Below are positions 22,149 through 30,548 of a stretch of 64,000 nt of DNA, in pieces; the stretch's first letter is position 1; each line of letters starts with the position of its first letter. The translations under genes and the position numbers were made by a program. The notes beneath the pieces were generated by a model. That model was not told the origin of the DNA and did not search any database. It saw only the letters and a list, made by a program, of their open reading frames with translations. The DNA is from Mycolicibacterium vinylchloridicum (lineage in GTDB: Bacteria > Actinomycetota > Actinomycetes > Mycobacteriales > Mycobacteriaceae): the NCBI RefSeq assembly GCF_013404075.1, contig NZ_JACBJQ010000002.1:1-64000 (forward strand), read 5' to 3'.

Positions 22149-23249
22149 TTACGGCGCGCCACTCCAGTTCGTCGGCTCCGGCGAGTTCAGCGCTTCGAAC
22201 CAGGCGAAGTGATAGTTGGCGGCCAGCTCGTCTCCGACGGCGATCGCCTCGGTAGCGGCGAGCAATAGACAGTTGCTCAGCAGCGCTGAATCAACGTCCG
22301 GGTACTGGGCCATCAGCTGATAGCGCGCGGTGTCGGAATGCACGCGTAGGACGTCGACCTCGGCGTCGAGAACTCCGGTGCGCGCCGCGCCGGCCTTCGC
22401 CAGGGTGTGCACCATCCTCGGCAACCCGTCGCGCCAGTGGGTCGCCTCGACGAGTTTCCACCCCATGTCGTCGACACGGGGCAGCCCGCGGGCCTCGGCG
22501 GACGTCGCGGGCGCCTCGACGCGACCCGGGACGAAGGGGTCACCCGGGTGGTAGGTCGCCGATCGCACCACGTCGCCGAGCAGCTCGCTGATCCGGCCGC
22601 GACGTCGGGCCGGCGCGAGCAACTCGACGCCGGCCGGCAGCGTGACACCCGACGGGATCCAGCCGTGTGCCAGGTCGGTCACCAGCAGGGTCGTGCCGTC
22701 GCCGCGCTCCCCGATGGACCATCGCAATCCCGGCTCCTGGCGGGCCACGAATTCCAGAAGTCGTTCCAGCCGACGGCTGTCGGGTTCGGACTCGGGCGCG
22801 GGCTCGAGCTCGGGCTCGGGCTCGGGTGATTCGTCGGGGATCACCGGCTCGACATCCGCGCAGACTCTGGGCATGGCCGGATCGGTATCGAATTCTGCTG
22901 CCGTAGCCCGTAATTGGCGGATCGTCGACTCCACGCGCTGCACCGCGTAGGACCTGGCCACGTCGATGATCCGGACTTCCTCGGCGCGGCGGGCAAAGTC
23001 CGGAAGATCAGCGTGACGCAGCGCTCGCAGTCGCTCATTGGCCGAGTCCGCAATGCGCTGCAGATCGTTCTTCAGATGGTCGGCCACGGCCGCGGTCTCT
23101 CGCGTGACCGTCGCCAGCTCCGAGGGCCACAGCCCGCCGATCACCCACGGTGTGCAGTCCGGGGGTGAATCGAACGTCGGCTGGGAGAGGGCACGCTGGG
23201 TTGCCCTCTTCAGACGCTGACGCGCCGTGTTCCGGCCGAAGATCGCCAC
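22149..23249 (-). CDS. ESX-associated alanine-rich protein with DUF5631-like C-terminus
   Basis: A 366-aa protein starting with GTG. The N-terminal part is helical and charged, including LKNDLQRIADSANERLRAL. An acidic Pro-Glu repeat linker follows (about 133-155). The C-terminal domain (RLERLLEFVARQEPGLRWSI to VGDELAANYHFAWFEAL) has the look of the domain shared by EspK and Rv3863-type proteins of ESX loci. In M. tuberculosis EspK precedes EspL, and that order is kept here. The precise role is unknown, possibly a substrate chaperone. Confidence 0.6.
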   Translation of the reverse strand: MAIFGRNTARQRLKRATQRALSQPTFDSPPDCTPWVIGGLWPSELATVTRETAAVADHLKNDLQRIADSANERLRALRHADLPDFARRAEEVRIIDVARSYAVQRVESTIRQLRATAAEFDTDPAMPRVCADVEPVIPDESPEPEPELEPAPESEPDSRRLERLLEFVARQEPGLRWSIGERGDGTTLLVTDLAHGWIPSGVTLPAGVELLAPARRRGRISELLGDVVRSATYHPGDPFVPGRVEAPATSAEARGLPRVDDMGWKLVEATHWRDGLPRMVHTLAKAGAARTGVLDAEVDVLRVHSDTARYQLMAQYPDVDSALLSNCLLLAATEAIAVGDELAANYHFAWFEALNSPEPTNWSGAP

Positions 23250-23313
23250 TGGAAGGAGCCTACCGTCGATCGGTGCGCTGTCAGTTCGGCGGGGACCACC
23301 CGCACCAGGCCTT

Positions 23314-24441
23314 TCAGCCCAGCGGCTGGTTTTTTCGCACGCCCTTGTAGATGCCGCGGCGCACGATCCACGGCATCAGCAAGCGGTCGATCGACCAGGC
23401 CGGGAATCGGTATGCGGTGCCGTTGGGCGCGAACACTTCCAGCCCGTCGGCCTGGATCCCGACGATCGACCCCCACCGCCGCCGCGGCGCCCGGTACCGC
23501 TTCAGCGGACGGTCGGCCAGGGTGGCCTTGATGTTGTGGGCCAACAGTGAGTCGGCCCGCGCCCGCGCCGAGGCCCGCAGCGGATCGGTGGCGGCCACGT
23601 CGCCGATCGCGAAGACGTGGTGGTGGCCGCACAGTTGCAGCTGCGGGGTGACCTTCACGAAGCCGTGCTCGTCGAGCAGTTCGGGGGGCAGCCATTCGGT
23701 GTTCGGCTTGACCCGCCCGATCGCCCACAGCACGGCGTCGGCCTGGGCCGGCGGTTGCCCGGTGCTCCAAGCCACCGGCGCATCGGTGATCTCGTCTCCG
23801 TCGAAACCGTCGGGCAGCACCGCACGATGTCCCGGATGCAGGCCGACACCAAGTCCAATCAGCTTGCCCTGCAACTTCTCCCACGCTCGCGGATGATGCT
23901 CGGTCAGTGCCCGTTCGCCGGGGAAGTACAGATCGACCTTCTTGCCCGGCCAGGCAGTCGCGATGTTGGCGGCGGCACTGACCGCCGCGGCACCACCGCC
24001 GACGATGATCACCGAGCCCGCCGCTGCCAGCCGGTCGTGGACGGCGGTCAGGTCGGCGGCGATCTCGTCGGGGGTCTGCAGCGACGGCTGGCGCCAAAAT
24101 CCGTTGCGCACTCCGGTCGAGATGACCAGCACGTCATAGTGTTCGGCGACGGGCGACCCATCGGGCGCGGTGCCGTGGACGATGCGGTTCTCCAAATCCA
24201 GACCCGTGAGAGTGGCTTGCACGGTGCGCACCCGATCAAGCGCGCGGTACCTGTCGAACGGAACCCAATTGTCCCTGGCCCAGTCCTTCGGGCGAGCCAG
24301 CCGCAGCCCCAGCTCCTGACCGCTGAGCAGTGCGGGCTTCGCCGAGATGCCGACGATGTCGACATCGTGACCCAGTTTGATCGCGGTGAGCAGCCCGCTG
24401 TCACCGAACCCCGCGATCACGACCTTGGGCTTAACGCTCAT
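23314..24441 (-). CDS. FAD-dependent pyridine nucleotide-disulfide-type oxidoreductase (AIF/FSP1-like)
   Basis: A 375-aa flavoprotein starting MSVKPKVVIAGFGDSG; the frame is open much further upstream but only as a shadow of the next gene. An FAD site (GFGDSG), an NAD(P)H site (VIIVGGGAAAVSAAANIA) and a closing FAD motif (HVFAIGDVAATDP) are present. There is no redox-active CxxC, so it resembles NADH dehydrogenase-II/AIF/FSP1-type quinone reductases rather than disulfide reductases. Its ATG overlaps the TGA of the DUF1295 gene (24438-24441), giving a tightly coupled operon behind a KstR-type box. Confidence 0.85.
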   Translation of the reverse strand: MSVKPKVVIAGFGDSGLLTAIKLGHDVDIVGISAKPALLSGQELGLRLARPKDWARDNWVPFDRYRALDRVRTVQATLTGLDLENRIVHGTAPDGSPVAEHYDVLVISTGVRNGFWRQPSLQTPDEIAADLTAVHDRLAAAGSVIIVGGGAAAVSAAANIATAWPGKKVDLYFPGERALTEHHPRAWEKLQGKLIGLGVGLHPGHRAVLPDGFDGDEITDAPVAWSTGQPPAQADAVLWAIGRVKPNTEWLPPELLDEHGFVKVTPQLQLCGHHHVFAIGDVAATDPLRASARARADSLLAHNIKATLADRPLKRYRAPRRRWGSIVGIQADGLEVFAPNGTAYRFPAWSIDRLLMPWIVRRGIYKGVRKNQPLG

Positions 24442-25334
24442 ACGGTGGCCTTCCGAGGTGGGCGGGGAACGAGCATCGGCACCCGGTCGATGACGGCCTG
24501 ATACTGCGGGCGTCTGGCCAGACTGCGCTTCTCCATCATCGGGATGCTGGCTCCCAAGAACATCGCCACCATCGCGATCACCCCGACGAACAGCCACCAT
24601 GCCGACGCCGGGGCGGCGGCCACCCCGAACAGCGCCAGAGCGAACCAGAAGCTGATCTCCCCGAAGTAGTTCGGGTGCCGCGACCACGACCATAGCCCGC
24701 GGTCCATCACCGCGCCGGGCCTCTTGTCGCGCACGAAGCGGTGCATCTGGGTGTCGGCGACCAATTCCAGGGTGACCGCGGCGATGCCGAGGGCGAACGC
24801 GATCCAGCTCAGCCACACCAGGCCGGCGCCGGGGGTGGTGACCGCGACGTAGACCGGCAGCATCCCGAGGAACACCTGCAGGGTGGGGACGAGGTGGATA
24901 CCGAACAGATCGGCGAGGAACTCCCACCGTCCGGCGCTCTCCCGCAGCAGCGGGTAACGCCAGTCCTCGTGGTGCAGGCCGGGGAAGCTGTAGGCCCAGT
25001 TGCCGGTCAGCCGCACCGCCCAGTACATGACCACGATGAGGATCAGCCAGCAGCGCAGCGAATCCAGGCCAAGGGGGCCCGCGGCCCACCAGTAGATCAG
25101 CAGCAGCGGCGGGATCACGCTCCAGAAGGCGTCATAGAAGCTGGAGTTGCGGTAGGCGCGGGAGAAGACGAACACCACCAGCGTGGCGATGACGTCGGCA
25201 ATCAGCGCGTCCAGCCACAGCTTGCCGGTCGCCGACGGACCCCAGAGCAGCCAGGCCGCGCCGGCCCCGACCGCCAGGACGTAGGCCAGCGTGACCAGAT
25301 AAAAGGAACCGGCCCGGTTCGGCGTCACAGTCAT
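24438..25334 (-). CDS. DUF1295 membrane enzyme (steroid 5-alpha-reductase / ICMT-like)
   Basis: A 298-aa integral membrane protein with about seven hydrophobic helices. The C-terminal half carries DTQMHRFVRDKRPGAVMDRG, then WSRHPNYFGEISFWF and a final PMMEKRSLARRPQYQAVI. This is the cofactor-binding signature shared by the DUF1295, steroid 5-alpha-reductase and isoprenylcysteine methyltransferase superfamily. It likely uses NADPH or SAM on a lipid or steroid substrate. The KstR-type box 24 bases upstream points to sterol metabolism. Reaction not proved. Confidence 0.85.
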   Translation of the reverse strand: MTVTPNRAGSFYLVTLAYVLAVGAGAAWLLWGPSATGKLWLDALIADVIATLVVFVFSRAYRNSSFYDAFWSVIPPLLLIYWWAAGPLGLDSLRCWLILIVVMYWAVRLTGNWAYSFPGLHHEDWRYPLLRESAGRWEFLADLFGIHLVPTLQVFLGMLPVYVAVTTPGAGLVWLSWIAFALGIAAVTLELVADTQMHRFVRDKRPGAVMDRGLWSWSRHPNYFGEISFWFALALFGVAAAPASAWWLFVGVIAMVAMFLGASIPMMEKRSLARRPQYQAVIDRVPMLVPRPPRKATV

Positions 25335-25357
25335 GCACCCTCCTACCGCGGCCGAAC

Positions 25358-25371
25358 TGTAACACGTTCTA
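25358..25371. promoter_or_regulatory. KstR-type operator (TnnAACnnGTTnnA)
   Basis: TGTAACACGTTCTA matches the published KstR consensus TnnAACnnGTTnnA at every fixed position. It lies between the start of the DUF1295 gene (25334) and the end of the large surface protein gene (25431). KstR is the TetR-type repressor of cholesterol catabolism in mycobacteria and rhodococci, released by sterol-derived CoA thioesters. The site would put the DUF1295-FAD operon in that regulon. Confidence 0.65.
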
Positions 25372-25430
25372 GTTTACCGAGGCGGATGACCCTCTGTTGA
25401 CGAGCGGTGCTCGAAGATGATCCGGAACGA

Positions 25431-28400
25431 CTAGACGGACGTCGCCACCGCCGACTGATCAGCCCCGTACGTGTAGGTGACGACTCCCTCGAATCGCTGC
25501 AGGTCGGCTTGCACCTTGCCGAAGTTCGAAGTGGGGTCAAAACGATACTGGCTGAACGCGTTTCCGATCTGCGTATAGGTCTGCCGATTGGTGTGCACGT
25601 TCAACGGGTCGAGGGGAGAATTCTCGGTCCCTGCCGACAGGGTGAGCACATAGCCGGCGTCGACATTGGCCTGCGCGTAGTCCGGATGAAATCCGTTGCC
25701 AAAATTCACCACTGGATCGTCGGCATCGGCGAAATGGACGGTGTGGACACCCGCAACGGGTGGTTGCACGATCGGCGAACCGTAGGTGATGAGGGTCGTC
25801 ACCGGGAACCCGGTCTTGGCCGCGATGACCTGTGCGTCCATCCCGCCCTGGCTGTACCCCACCAGCATGATCTCTGCTCCGGGGTTGGCGTCCAACGCCT
25901 GCTGGATCACGGTGGTCTGATTCTCCTTGAGCCAACCGTTCAATCCGTAAACGTTGTCGATCACGGGCTGGTTACCTGAGGAGCTCGGTATGGTGCCGCC
26001 GATGTAGACGATGAGTCGGGTCTGGTTGTCCCGACCGACGACCTTGTCGATGATGATGCCATCGGCGTCGGCGGTGATGTCGGTGCGATCCCGGAGGTTG
26101 TTGTAGAGCCGTGCCGCATCCGTGCGCGCGAAATGCGCTTCCGGGTCGCCGGCCTGCCGGAACCCGACCTCGATGACCGAGGTGTCATCCCAGGACTGCG
26201 TCGACGTGACGTAGATACGCCCGTCCGGTCCCACCGCGAGATCGCTTGGGCTGGCTCCGATGTCGACGGTGCGCACTGTGGCTGCGGCACCCCCGGTGCC
26301 CGGGCTGACCACCGTCAAGCCGTCCCCGCTGTTCACGACGAGGTCGCCATACCGGGTGAAAGCGGCGGCCCCGCCGTACCCGACGTCAATGGTCTCGTCG
26401 ACACCAAGAGTGTTGCCGTCGTGGTGCACCACCGTGACGGTTCCGGTCTGCGGGTCGGTGACGTACGCCCGACCGTCGGGGCCCACGTCGATGTCGGTGC
26501 TGTCCCTGTCGTAGCCGAGGTAGACCGTCGAGGTCGCATGGCTGGTCGGATTGATCAACACGACCGATTCGCCGTACGTTGGGCTGAAGAAGTTGGTGTC
26601 TGTGGAGTAGCCCCAGATATATCCGTCGGCTCCCACGGCAATTTTCCTGACGGCGTTGCCGCCCAGGCTGATCGTGCCGGTGGTGAGGTTTCGATTGATC
26701 ACCGTGATGCCCGTGGACCCCAGCACGTACGCGCGACCGTCAGGCCCCATCTCGATGTTGGCCGACCAATTGGCCCCGATCTTCACGTGCCGAATGGATT
26801 TGTGATCGGCACTGATGACGTCGACGCTGCCGTCGGAGTTGTCGAGCACGAAGATTCGCCCGTCGGGCGCCACCGCGACCGACGCGTAGTTCGGATTGGC
26901 GAACACCTTCTTCGAGCCGTCGCTGGGATCGATCACCGTCAGGCCGCCATTGGCGACCACGTACACCTGACCGTCCGGGCCGACCGCCAGACTGTCCTGA
27001 AAGCTGTTCGACTGGCCCATCGTGAACGGACCGAAAGCGCGGGTCGCGGTGTAGGGGCCGGGAGCAGTGCCGCCGGTGCCGCCGCCGGAGTCGACCGGTG
27101 CGACCGACACCGTCACGGTCGTCGTCGACACGCCGCCATATCCGTCGTCGACGGTGACGGTGAAGCTGTCGGTGGTCGACGCGGTGGCCGCGCGCCGGGC
27201 GGCGTCGGTCGGGGTGTAGGTGAATACCCCTGTGCCGGCGTTGATCACGACGCTGCCCAACGCGGTGCTGCGCGGCGTGCTGTACATCAGGACGTCCCCG
27301 TCCGGGTCGGTGGCGGTGACGGTGCCGGTGACGACCCCGGTGGAGGTGTTCGGCGTGCCGGCGGTCGCGGTGCCGATCACCGGCGCCGAGTTCGCGGGTG
27401 CGATCTCGACGCTGACCGCGATGGTGGTGGCGCCGGCGGTGTCGGTGGCGGTGATCGTGAACGTGTCGGTGGTTTGGGCGCTGCCCGCCCCCACCCGCGC
27501 GGACTCGTGGCGCGCCGTGGCGGTCGGGGTGTAGGTGAAGCTGCCGTCGGCGGCCACGACCACGGTGCCCTTGGCTGTCGTCGTCGATCCGCTGTAGGTC
27601 AGCGGGCCCGCCTCCGGATCGGTGCTGACCGCCGTACCGGTGGCCACCCCGGTCGCGGGGTCGGTGGTCACGTCGACCGCGACATCGCTGACCGGATTGA
27701 TCGTCAGATGCAATGTCGCAGTGGCCGTTCCGCCGTGCCCATCGCTGACGGTGTAGTCGAAGCTGTCGCTGCCGTTGTAGTTGGCGGTCGGGGTGTAGGT
27801 GATCGCGCCATTGACACCCAGGCTGATGGACCCGTGGCCGGGGGCGGTGGCCTCCACGACGCTCAGCGGATCGCGATCGGCATCAGTGTCATTGCTCAGC
27901 ACCGCGATCACCGCCGAGGTGTCTTCGTCGAGGGTCGCGGCGTCATCGCCGGCGACCGGAGCGTCGTTGACCGCGTTGACCGTAATCTTGACCGTGCCCG
28001 TCTTGCTCTTCGGCCCGTCGCTGACGGTGTAGGTGAACACATCGGCGCCGTTGTAGTCGGCCGTCGGGGTGTAGGTGAACGAGCCGTCGGCGGCCAGCGA
28101 GACCACGCCGTGGGCCGGAGCCTTCTTCAGGGTGGCGGTCAGGATGTCGCCGTCGGCGTCGGTGTCGTTGCTCAGCACATTGTCGAGCAGCGGGGTGTCT
28201 TCATCGGTCGTGAAGTTGTCCGTGCCGGGGCTCGGCGCGTGGTCGCCAGGGGCCGGGTCGGGTACCCGCAGGCGCGCAATGGTCCCCGCCAGTGGCGCGC
28301 CGACGATCGGGATCATGCCGATGACGTCGACGGTCATGTCCGCGACTTCGTCACCCATGTCGGCGGTGTCGCCGCGCAGCGCCGCGATGGTGAAGTCGAG

Positions 28401-29075
28401 AAAGTCCGATACCAGGCTGAGTCCGTTGAGCACCGTGCCCACACCAGGAATCCAGCCGACCGACATGTTGAGCTCGGCGACGCTCTGCTCACGCTCCGCC
28501 TCGGTCGGAGAGGCGGCGTCGGCAGCACCGGCGGTGGCGGTGCGCGCCACCGCCGTGGCGGAGGTGCTCGACATGCCGTGCTCGACAAGCGATGTGGTGG
28601 TCACCGGACCGAAAGCCACCCGGCGATGCACGGCCAGCTCGACTTCCCGGACCGCACCCAGGACCGCGGCGAACAGCGGACCACCCGGCGCCGGCGGTGT
28701 GCTCGGGCCAGGTTCCCGGCGCCCCAAGGAGATACGGCCCGACGCCTCGGTGACGGAATTGTCGACGGTGACCGGTGCCCGATCCGTTCGTGAGGTCGTG
28801 ACCGCGGCGCGCCGGGTGGGGCCGGATGCCGAACCGTGCCGCACCGACGGTGCGGGCCGGCCGGAGTGACCGGACTGACCGGCCGACGACGTCTGATTCC
28901 CGCCGGCATCCGCGTGGGCCACCCCGGTGCCGCCGGCCATCGCCGTGCCCAGGCCCAGAGCCAGGGCGCCCGCGCCCAACCACTCATAGGGCACCCGTCG
29001 GCGGGCCCGGTGTCGACCGCGATGGTGTCGAGTACCGCTGGCGAACTGGTCGTGTGCGTCAGACTCGCGCACCAT
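25431..29075 (-). CDS. Exported multidomain protein: Ig-like repeats, beta-propeller and Ser-hydrolase domain
   Basis: A 1214-aa protein. An RRR-rich start and hydrophobic stretch ending GVAHADA form an extended signal peptide of mycobacterial type. A Pro/Ser-rich region and an amphipathic segment (about 200-260) follow. Next are four Ig/VCBS-like repeats (about 290-655), each with an ADGSFTYTPT-like strand, then a beta-propeller with repeated GPDGRxYV blades (about 680-960). The C-terminal alpha/beta hydrolase has VGYSQGG (Ser1075), Asp near 1118-1120 and His1161 in LNVHTNR, resembling PE-PPE-type esterase domains. It probably acts at the cell surface. Substrate unknown. Confidence 0.85.
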   Translation of the reverse strand: MVRESDAHDQFASGTRHHRGRHRARRRVPYEWLGAGALALGLGTAMAGGTGVAHADAGGNQTSSAGQSGHSGRPAPSVRHGSASGPTRRAAVTTSRTDRAPVTVDNSVTEASGRISLGRREPGPSTPPAPGGPLFAAVLGAVREVELAVHRRVAFGPVTTTSLVEHGMSSTSATAVARTATAGAADAASPTEAEREQSVAELNMSVGWIPGVGTVLNGLSLVSDFLDFTIAALRGDTADMGDEVADMTVDVIGMIPIVGAPLAGTIARLRVPDPAPGDHAPSPGTDNFTTDEDTPLLDNVLSNDTDADGDILTATLKKAPAHGVVSLAADGSFTYTPTADYNGADVFTYTVSDGPKSKTGTVKITVNAVNDAPVAGDDAATLDEDTSAVIAVLSNDTDADRDPLSVVEATAPGHGSISLGVNGAITYTPTANYNGSDSFDYTVSDGHGGTATATLHLTINPVSDVAVDVTTDPATGVATGTAVSTDPEAGPLTYSGSTTTAKGTVVVAADGSFTYTPTATARHESARVGAGSAQTTDTFTITATDTAGATTIAVSVEIAPANSAPVIGTATAGTPNTSTGVVTGTVTATDPDGDVLMYSTPRSTALGSVVINAGTGVFTYTPTDAARRAATASTTDSFTVTVDDGYGGVSTTTVTVSVAPVDSGGGTGGTAPGPYTATRAFGPFTMGQSNSFQDSLAVGPDGQVYVVANGGLTVIDPSDGSKKVFANPNYASVAVAPDGRIFVLDNSDGSVDVISADHKSIRHVKIGANWSANIEMGPDGRAYVLGSTGITVINRNLTTGTISLGGNAVRKIAVGADGYIWGYSTDTNFFSPTYGESVVLINPTSHATSTVYLGYDRDSTDIDVGPDGRAYVTDPQTGTVTVVHHDGNTLGVDETIDVGYGGAAAFTRYGDLVVNSGDGLTVVSPGTGGAAATVRTVDIGASPSDLAVGPDGRIYVTSTQSWDDTSVIEVGFRQAGDPEAHFARTDAARLYNNLRDRTDITADADGIIIDKVVGRDNQTRLIVYIGGTIPSSSGNQPVIDNVYGLNGWLKENQTTVIQQALDANPGAEIMLVGYSQGGMDAQVIAAKTGFPVTTLITYGSPIVQPPVAGVHTVHFADADDPVVNFGNGFHPDYAQANVDAGYVLTLSAGTENSPLDPLNVHTNRQTYTQIGNAFSQYRFDPTSNFGKVQADLQRFEGVVTYTYGADQSAVATSV

Positions 29076-29351
29076 GGCATCCCCCGGCCAAAGTCGTCGA
29101 AACCGTGCTTTGCTACTAGCTCATTCCGCATATCGCGGCCTCATCCAGCACTTGCCCACGATTCACGGCTTCGCGCAGACTAACACGGCTGACCAGCGAC
29201 GACGCGACTTCGCGACAAAGCATTCAGGCACACCACCCGGCCTTTGCGACACGGCGGAGGCCTCGCCCCGCCACGGCTCACGTTCGTCGATCCGGCCAGG
29301 AACTTGACACCTGCCAACAACTGACAACAACGGGTTTCATATCGTGTCGGA

Positions 29352-30548
29352 ATGAGCACCGTCGCTGATGCCGAGCGGGTCGAAGACCTGGCCCGGCGGG
29401 TCGTGGCAGACCACGATCCGAAGAACGTCCCGATTCCGGAATTCCTTGGCGCCTGTTACGACGCCGGCTTGTCCTGGGTGCACTTTCCCGAGGGCTTGGG
29501 TGGGCTTGGCCTGTCCCGCGGTGTGCAGGCCGTCGCCGATCGGATCCTGCAGGGTGCCGGCGGCCCGGTACCACTGGGCCTCAACCCGATGGGTTACGGC
29601 ATGGCCGCCCCGACCGTGCGGGAACACGCCCAATCCGACGAGCTGAAGAAGGCGCTGCTGCGCCCGCTGGCCACCACCGAGGACATCTGGTGCCAGCTGT
29701 TCTCCGAGCCGGGAGCCGGCTCGGATTTGGCGGGCCTGGCGACCAGCGCGGTGCCCGACGGCGACGAGTGGGTGATCAACGGCCAGAAGGTGTGGACCAG
29801 CCTGGCGCACCGGGCCCGCTGGGGTCTACTGCTCGCGCGCACCAACCCCGATATCGCCAAGCACAAGGGCCTGACCTACTTCGTGCTCGATATGCACGCC
29901 CCCGGCGTCGAGACCCGCCCGCTGCGGCAGATGACCGGGCAGGCCGAGTTCAACGAGGTCTACATCACCGACGCCCGCATTCCCGACAGCCACCGCCTCG
30001 GCGCGGTCGGCAACGGCTGGGGCGTGGCGATGACCACGCTGATGAACGAGCGCAGCGCCCTTGGTGCCAGCGGCAGCCGCCGCGGCAGCGGCACCATCAA
30101 GGACGCCACGACGCTGTGGGCCTCACGCCCCGATCTGCACACCCCGGTACTTCGGGATCGGTTGGCGCAGTTGTGGTTACGTTCGGAAGCCCAGCGACTG
30201 ACCTCGGAGCGCTCCCGCGCCTCGGCCACCTCCGGCGGCCCTGGTCCCGAGGCCTCGGTCGGAAAGCTGGTCGGCGCCCTGCTCAACCAGCACATCTACG
30301 AATGGTGCATGGATCTACTTGGGCCCGAAGGCATTCTGTACGACAGCTACGCATTGACCGACGGTTCCGGCGACGCCGGCGACTGGCGGGGGCCGGTCCA
30401 GCAGCGGTACTTGCGCAGCCGCGCCAACACCATCGAGGGCGGCACCACCGAGGTGATGCGCAACATCCTCGGCGAGCGGGTACTGGGCCTGCCCGGCGAT
30501 CTGCGCGCCGACGCGGGCATGCCCTGGAAGGAGATCCCCCGTGGCTAG
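29352..30548 (+). CDS. Acyl-CoA dehydrogenase, first subunit of a heteromeric FadE pair
   Basis: A 398-aa flavoenzyme subunit. It has the FAD/substrate motif WCQLFSEPGAGSDLAGLATS, then WVINGQKVWTSLAHRARW. The C-terminal RSRANTIEGGTTEVMRNILGERVLGLP is the adenosine-contacting segment. Mycobacterial steroid-type acyl-CoA dehydrogenases are alpha2beta2 complexes made from two adjacent genes, and the layout here fits. It resembles the larger subunit of pairs such as FadE17/FadE18; exact orthology is not claimed. It overlaps the next gene by eight bases. Confidence 0.9.
   Translation: MSTVADAERVEDLARRVVADHDPKNVPIPEFLGACYDAGLSWVHFPEGLGGLGLSRGVQAVADRILQGAGGPVPLGLNPMGYGMAAPTVREHAQSDELKKALLRPLATTEDIWCQLFSEPGAGSDLAGLATSAVPDGDEWVINGQKVWTSLAHRARWGLLLARTNPDIAKHKGLTYFVLDMHAPGVETRPLRQMTGQAEFNEVYITDARIPDSHRLGAVGNGWGVAMTTLMNERSALGASGSRRGSGTIKDATTLWASRPDLHTPVLRDRLAQLWLRSEAQRLTSERSRASATSGGPGPEASVGKLVGALLNQHIYEWCMDLLGPEGILYDSYALTDGSGDAGDWRGPVQQRYLRSRANTIEGGTTEVMRNILGERVLGLPGDLRADAGMPWKEIPRG

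Noticed and set aside
24442-25089. N-terminal extension of the FAD oxidoreductase by more than 200 codons
   Set aside because: It is the shadow of the DUF1295 gene and is Arg/Gly-rich. The Rossmann FAD motif begins right after ATG 24441.
26133-28793. 886-codon open frame antisense to the large exported protein
   Set aside because: It is a GC-rich shadow frame. The opposite strand encodes recognisable signal peptide, Ig repeats, propeller blades and hydrolase triad, while this translation is low-complexity Arg/Gly/Asp without any family motif.
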